Assembly (NCBI RefSeq): GCF_012985205.1
Contig: NZ_JABEKS010000003.1
Coordinates: 248,001 to 312,000 of the forward strand
Direction of reading: 5' to 3'
DNA from: Planctomonas sp. JC2975
GTDB taxonomy: Bacteria; Actinomycetota; Actinomycetes; Actinomycetales; Microbacteriaceae
DNA length: 64,000 nt
Part shown: piece after piece, positions 63,704 to 64,000 of the stretch
Numbering within the stretch: the stretch's first letter is position 1
Layout of the letters: every line of letters begins with the position of its first letter
The notes under the pieces: generated by a model
The model's input: only the letters and a program-made list of their open reading frames with translations
The model's database searches: none
Told to the model about the DNA's origin: nothing
Translations under genes and position numbers: made by a program

Positions 63704-64000
63704 CGTGCTCTCGTCTACGTCCTTGCGTACACCGGGCTGCGCTGGGGTGAGACCATCGGGCTTCGTGCAAAGGACATCGACCTAAGAACTCGACGCATCA
63801 ACGTCGTCGTCAACGCGGTCGAGGTCGGCAGCTACATCGAGATCGGCACGCCCAAGACCCACAAACGACGAGCTGTCGCCTTCCCCGAATTCCTGCTGCC
63901 GATGCTGAAGGACCAGGTCCAAGGCAAGGCACCTGATGACCTGGTCTTCCCTGGACCCAACGGGTTCCATATGCGCCGCACCCGAGTCAGCGCCGGGTCC
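63704..64000 (+). CDS. Tyrosine recombinase (integrase), partial
   Basis: 99 residues run off the right edge. AYTGLRWGETIGLRAKDIDL holds the first catalytic Arg (TGLRxGE); KTHKRRAVAFPEFLL and the rest lead toward the later H-R-Y residues beyond the window. Coding before TGLR is cut short: there is no SAM-like N-terminal domain in frame, so the 5' part is missing or shifted. Likely an integrase of a mobile element. Confidence 0.7.

Noticed and set aside
1-64000. CRISPR array, tRNA or rRNA
   Set aside because: No regularly spaced repeats and no cloverleaf or rRNA-like segments were seen by eye.

Overview
The window is GC-rich DNA with many GTG starts, tightly overlapping genes (ATGA and GTGA junctions), Tat and lipoprotein exports, an LAXTG-type sorting signal and many LacI, TetR, GntR and MerR regulators. 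This points to a soil or host-associated actinobacterium, probably Microbacteriaceae-like; that placement is inference. I saw no rRNA, tRNA or CRISPR array.

Layout, left half. 1-15.8 kb is a patchwork of small redox and regulator units: a secreted-protein 5' end beside a TetR-type palindrome, an epoxide hydrolase divergent from a WYL regulator, a wall-anchored lamin-tail/propeller protein, an SDR-FadR-tautomerase operon divergent from a second SDR across a perfect operator, a DHFR-like protein, an NAD(P)-binding protein divergent from a TetR regulator, and a LysR regulator divergent from an SDR and quinone oxidoreductase. 16-29.8 kb is a glycan-degrading region: secreted GH84 hexosaminidase, GH5 (GH5_18-like) beta-mannosidase, LacI, Tat-exported GH85 endo-N-acetylglucosaminidase, an acyl-CoA dehydrogenase, a second LacI, a GH130 and a secreted clan GH-A glycosidase. 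These activities fit stepwise breakdown of N-glycans, and a shared 16-bp operator links the GH84/GH5 promoter region with the GH85 promoter.

Middle. 30-33 kb has a SnoaL-like protein, a chloroperoxidase-like hydrolase and a SulP transporter. 33-43.7 kb is a second sugar unit: secreted GH27 alpha-galactosidase with a seven-repeat C-terminal domain, a family-5 ABC importer (lipoprotein, two permeases, two ATPases) and a hydrolase, all one way, with a divergent LacI gene and a GalR-type palindrome between. The best reading is alpha-galactoside hydrolysis and uptake. HxlR/MFS follows. 45.7-51.7 kb is scarred DNA: truncated aldehyde dehydrogenase, a scrap of sugar ABC permease, a headless ribokinase, an IS481-type transposase tail and a VOC-protein tail, around intact GNAT, MerR, metallo-beta-lactamase-fold and SnoaL genes.

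Right end. 51.7-58.7 kb is one seven-gene operon on the minus strand: branched-chain-type lipoprotein, fused LivH-LivM permease, LivG, LivF, a luciferase-like flavin monooxygenase and two AhpD/CMD-fold proteins. It probably imports and oxidises a small organic compound of unknown identity. 59.3-60.9 kb is a TetR/epimerase divergent pair. 61-63.4 kb is a metal operon: ArsR repressor, His-rich CDF exporter, a MhuD-like haem monooxygenase and a second CDF-like transporter. The last 0.6 kb holds a kinase tail remnant, a purine-rich stretch and part of a tyrosine recombinase, suggesting the edge of an integrated element.

Gaps under about 300 bp not listed separately (for example 5811-5961, 8566-8849, 9444-9614, 11163-11330, 24829-24961, 47550-47764) showed no supported gene.
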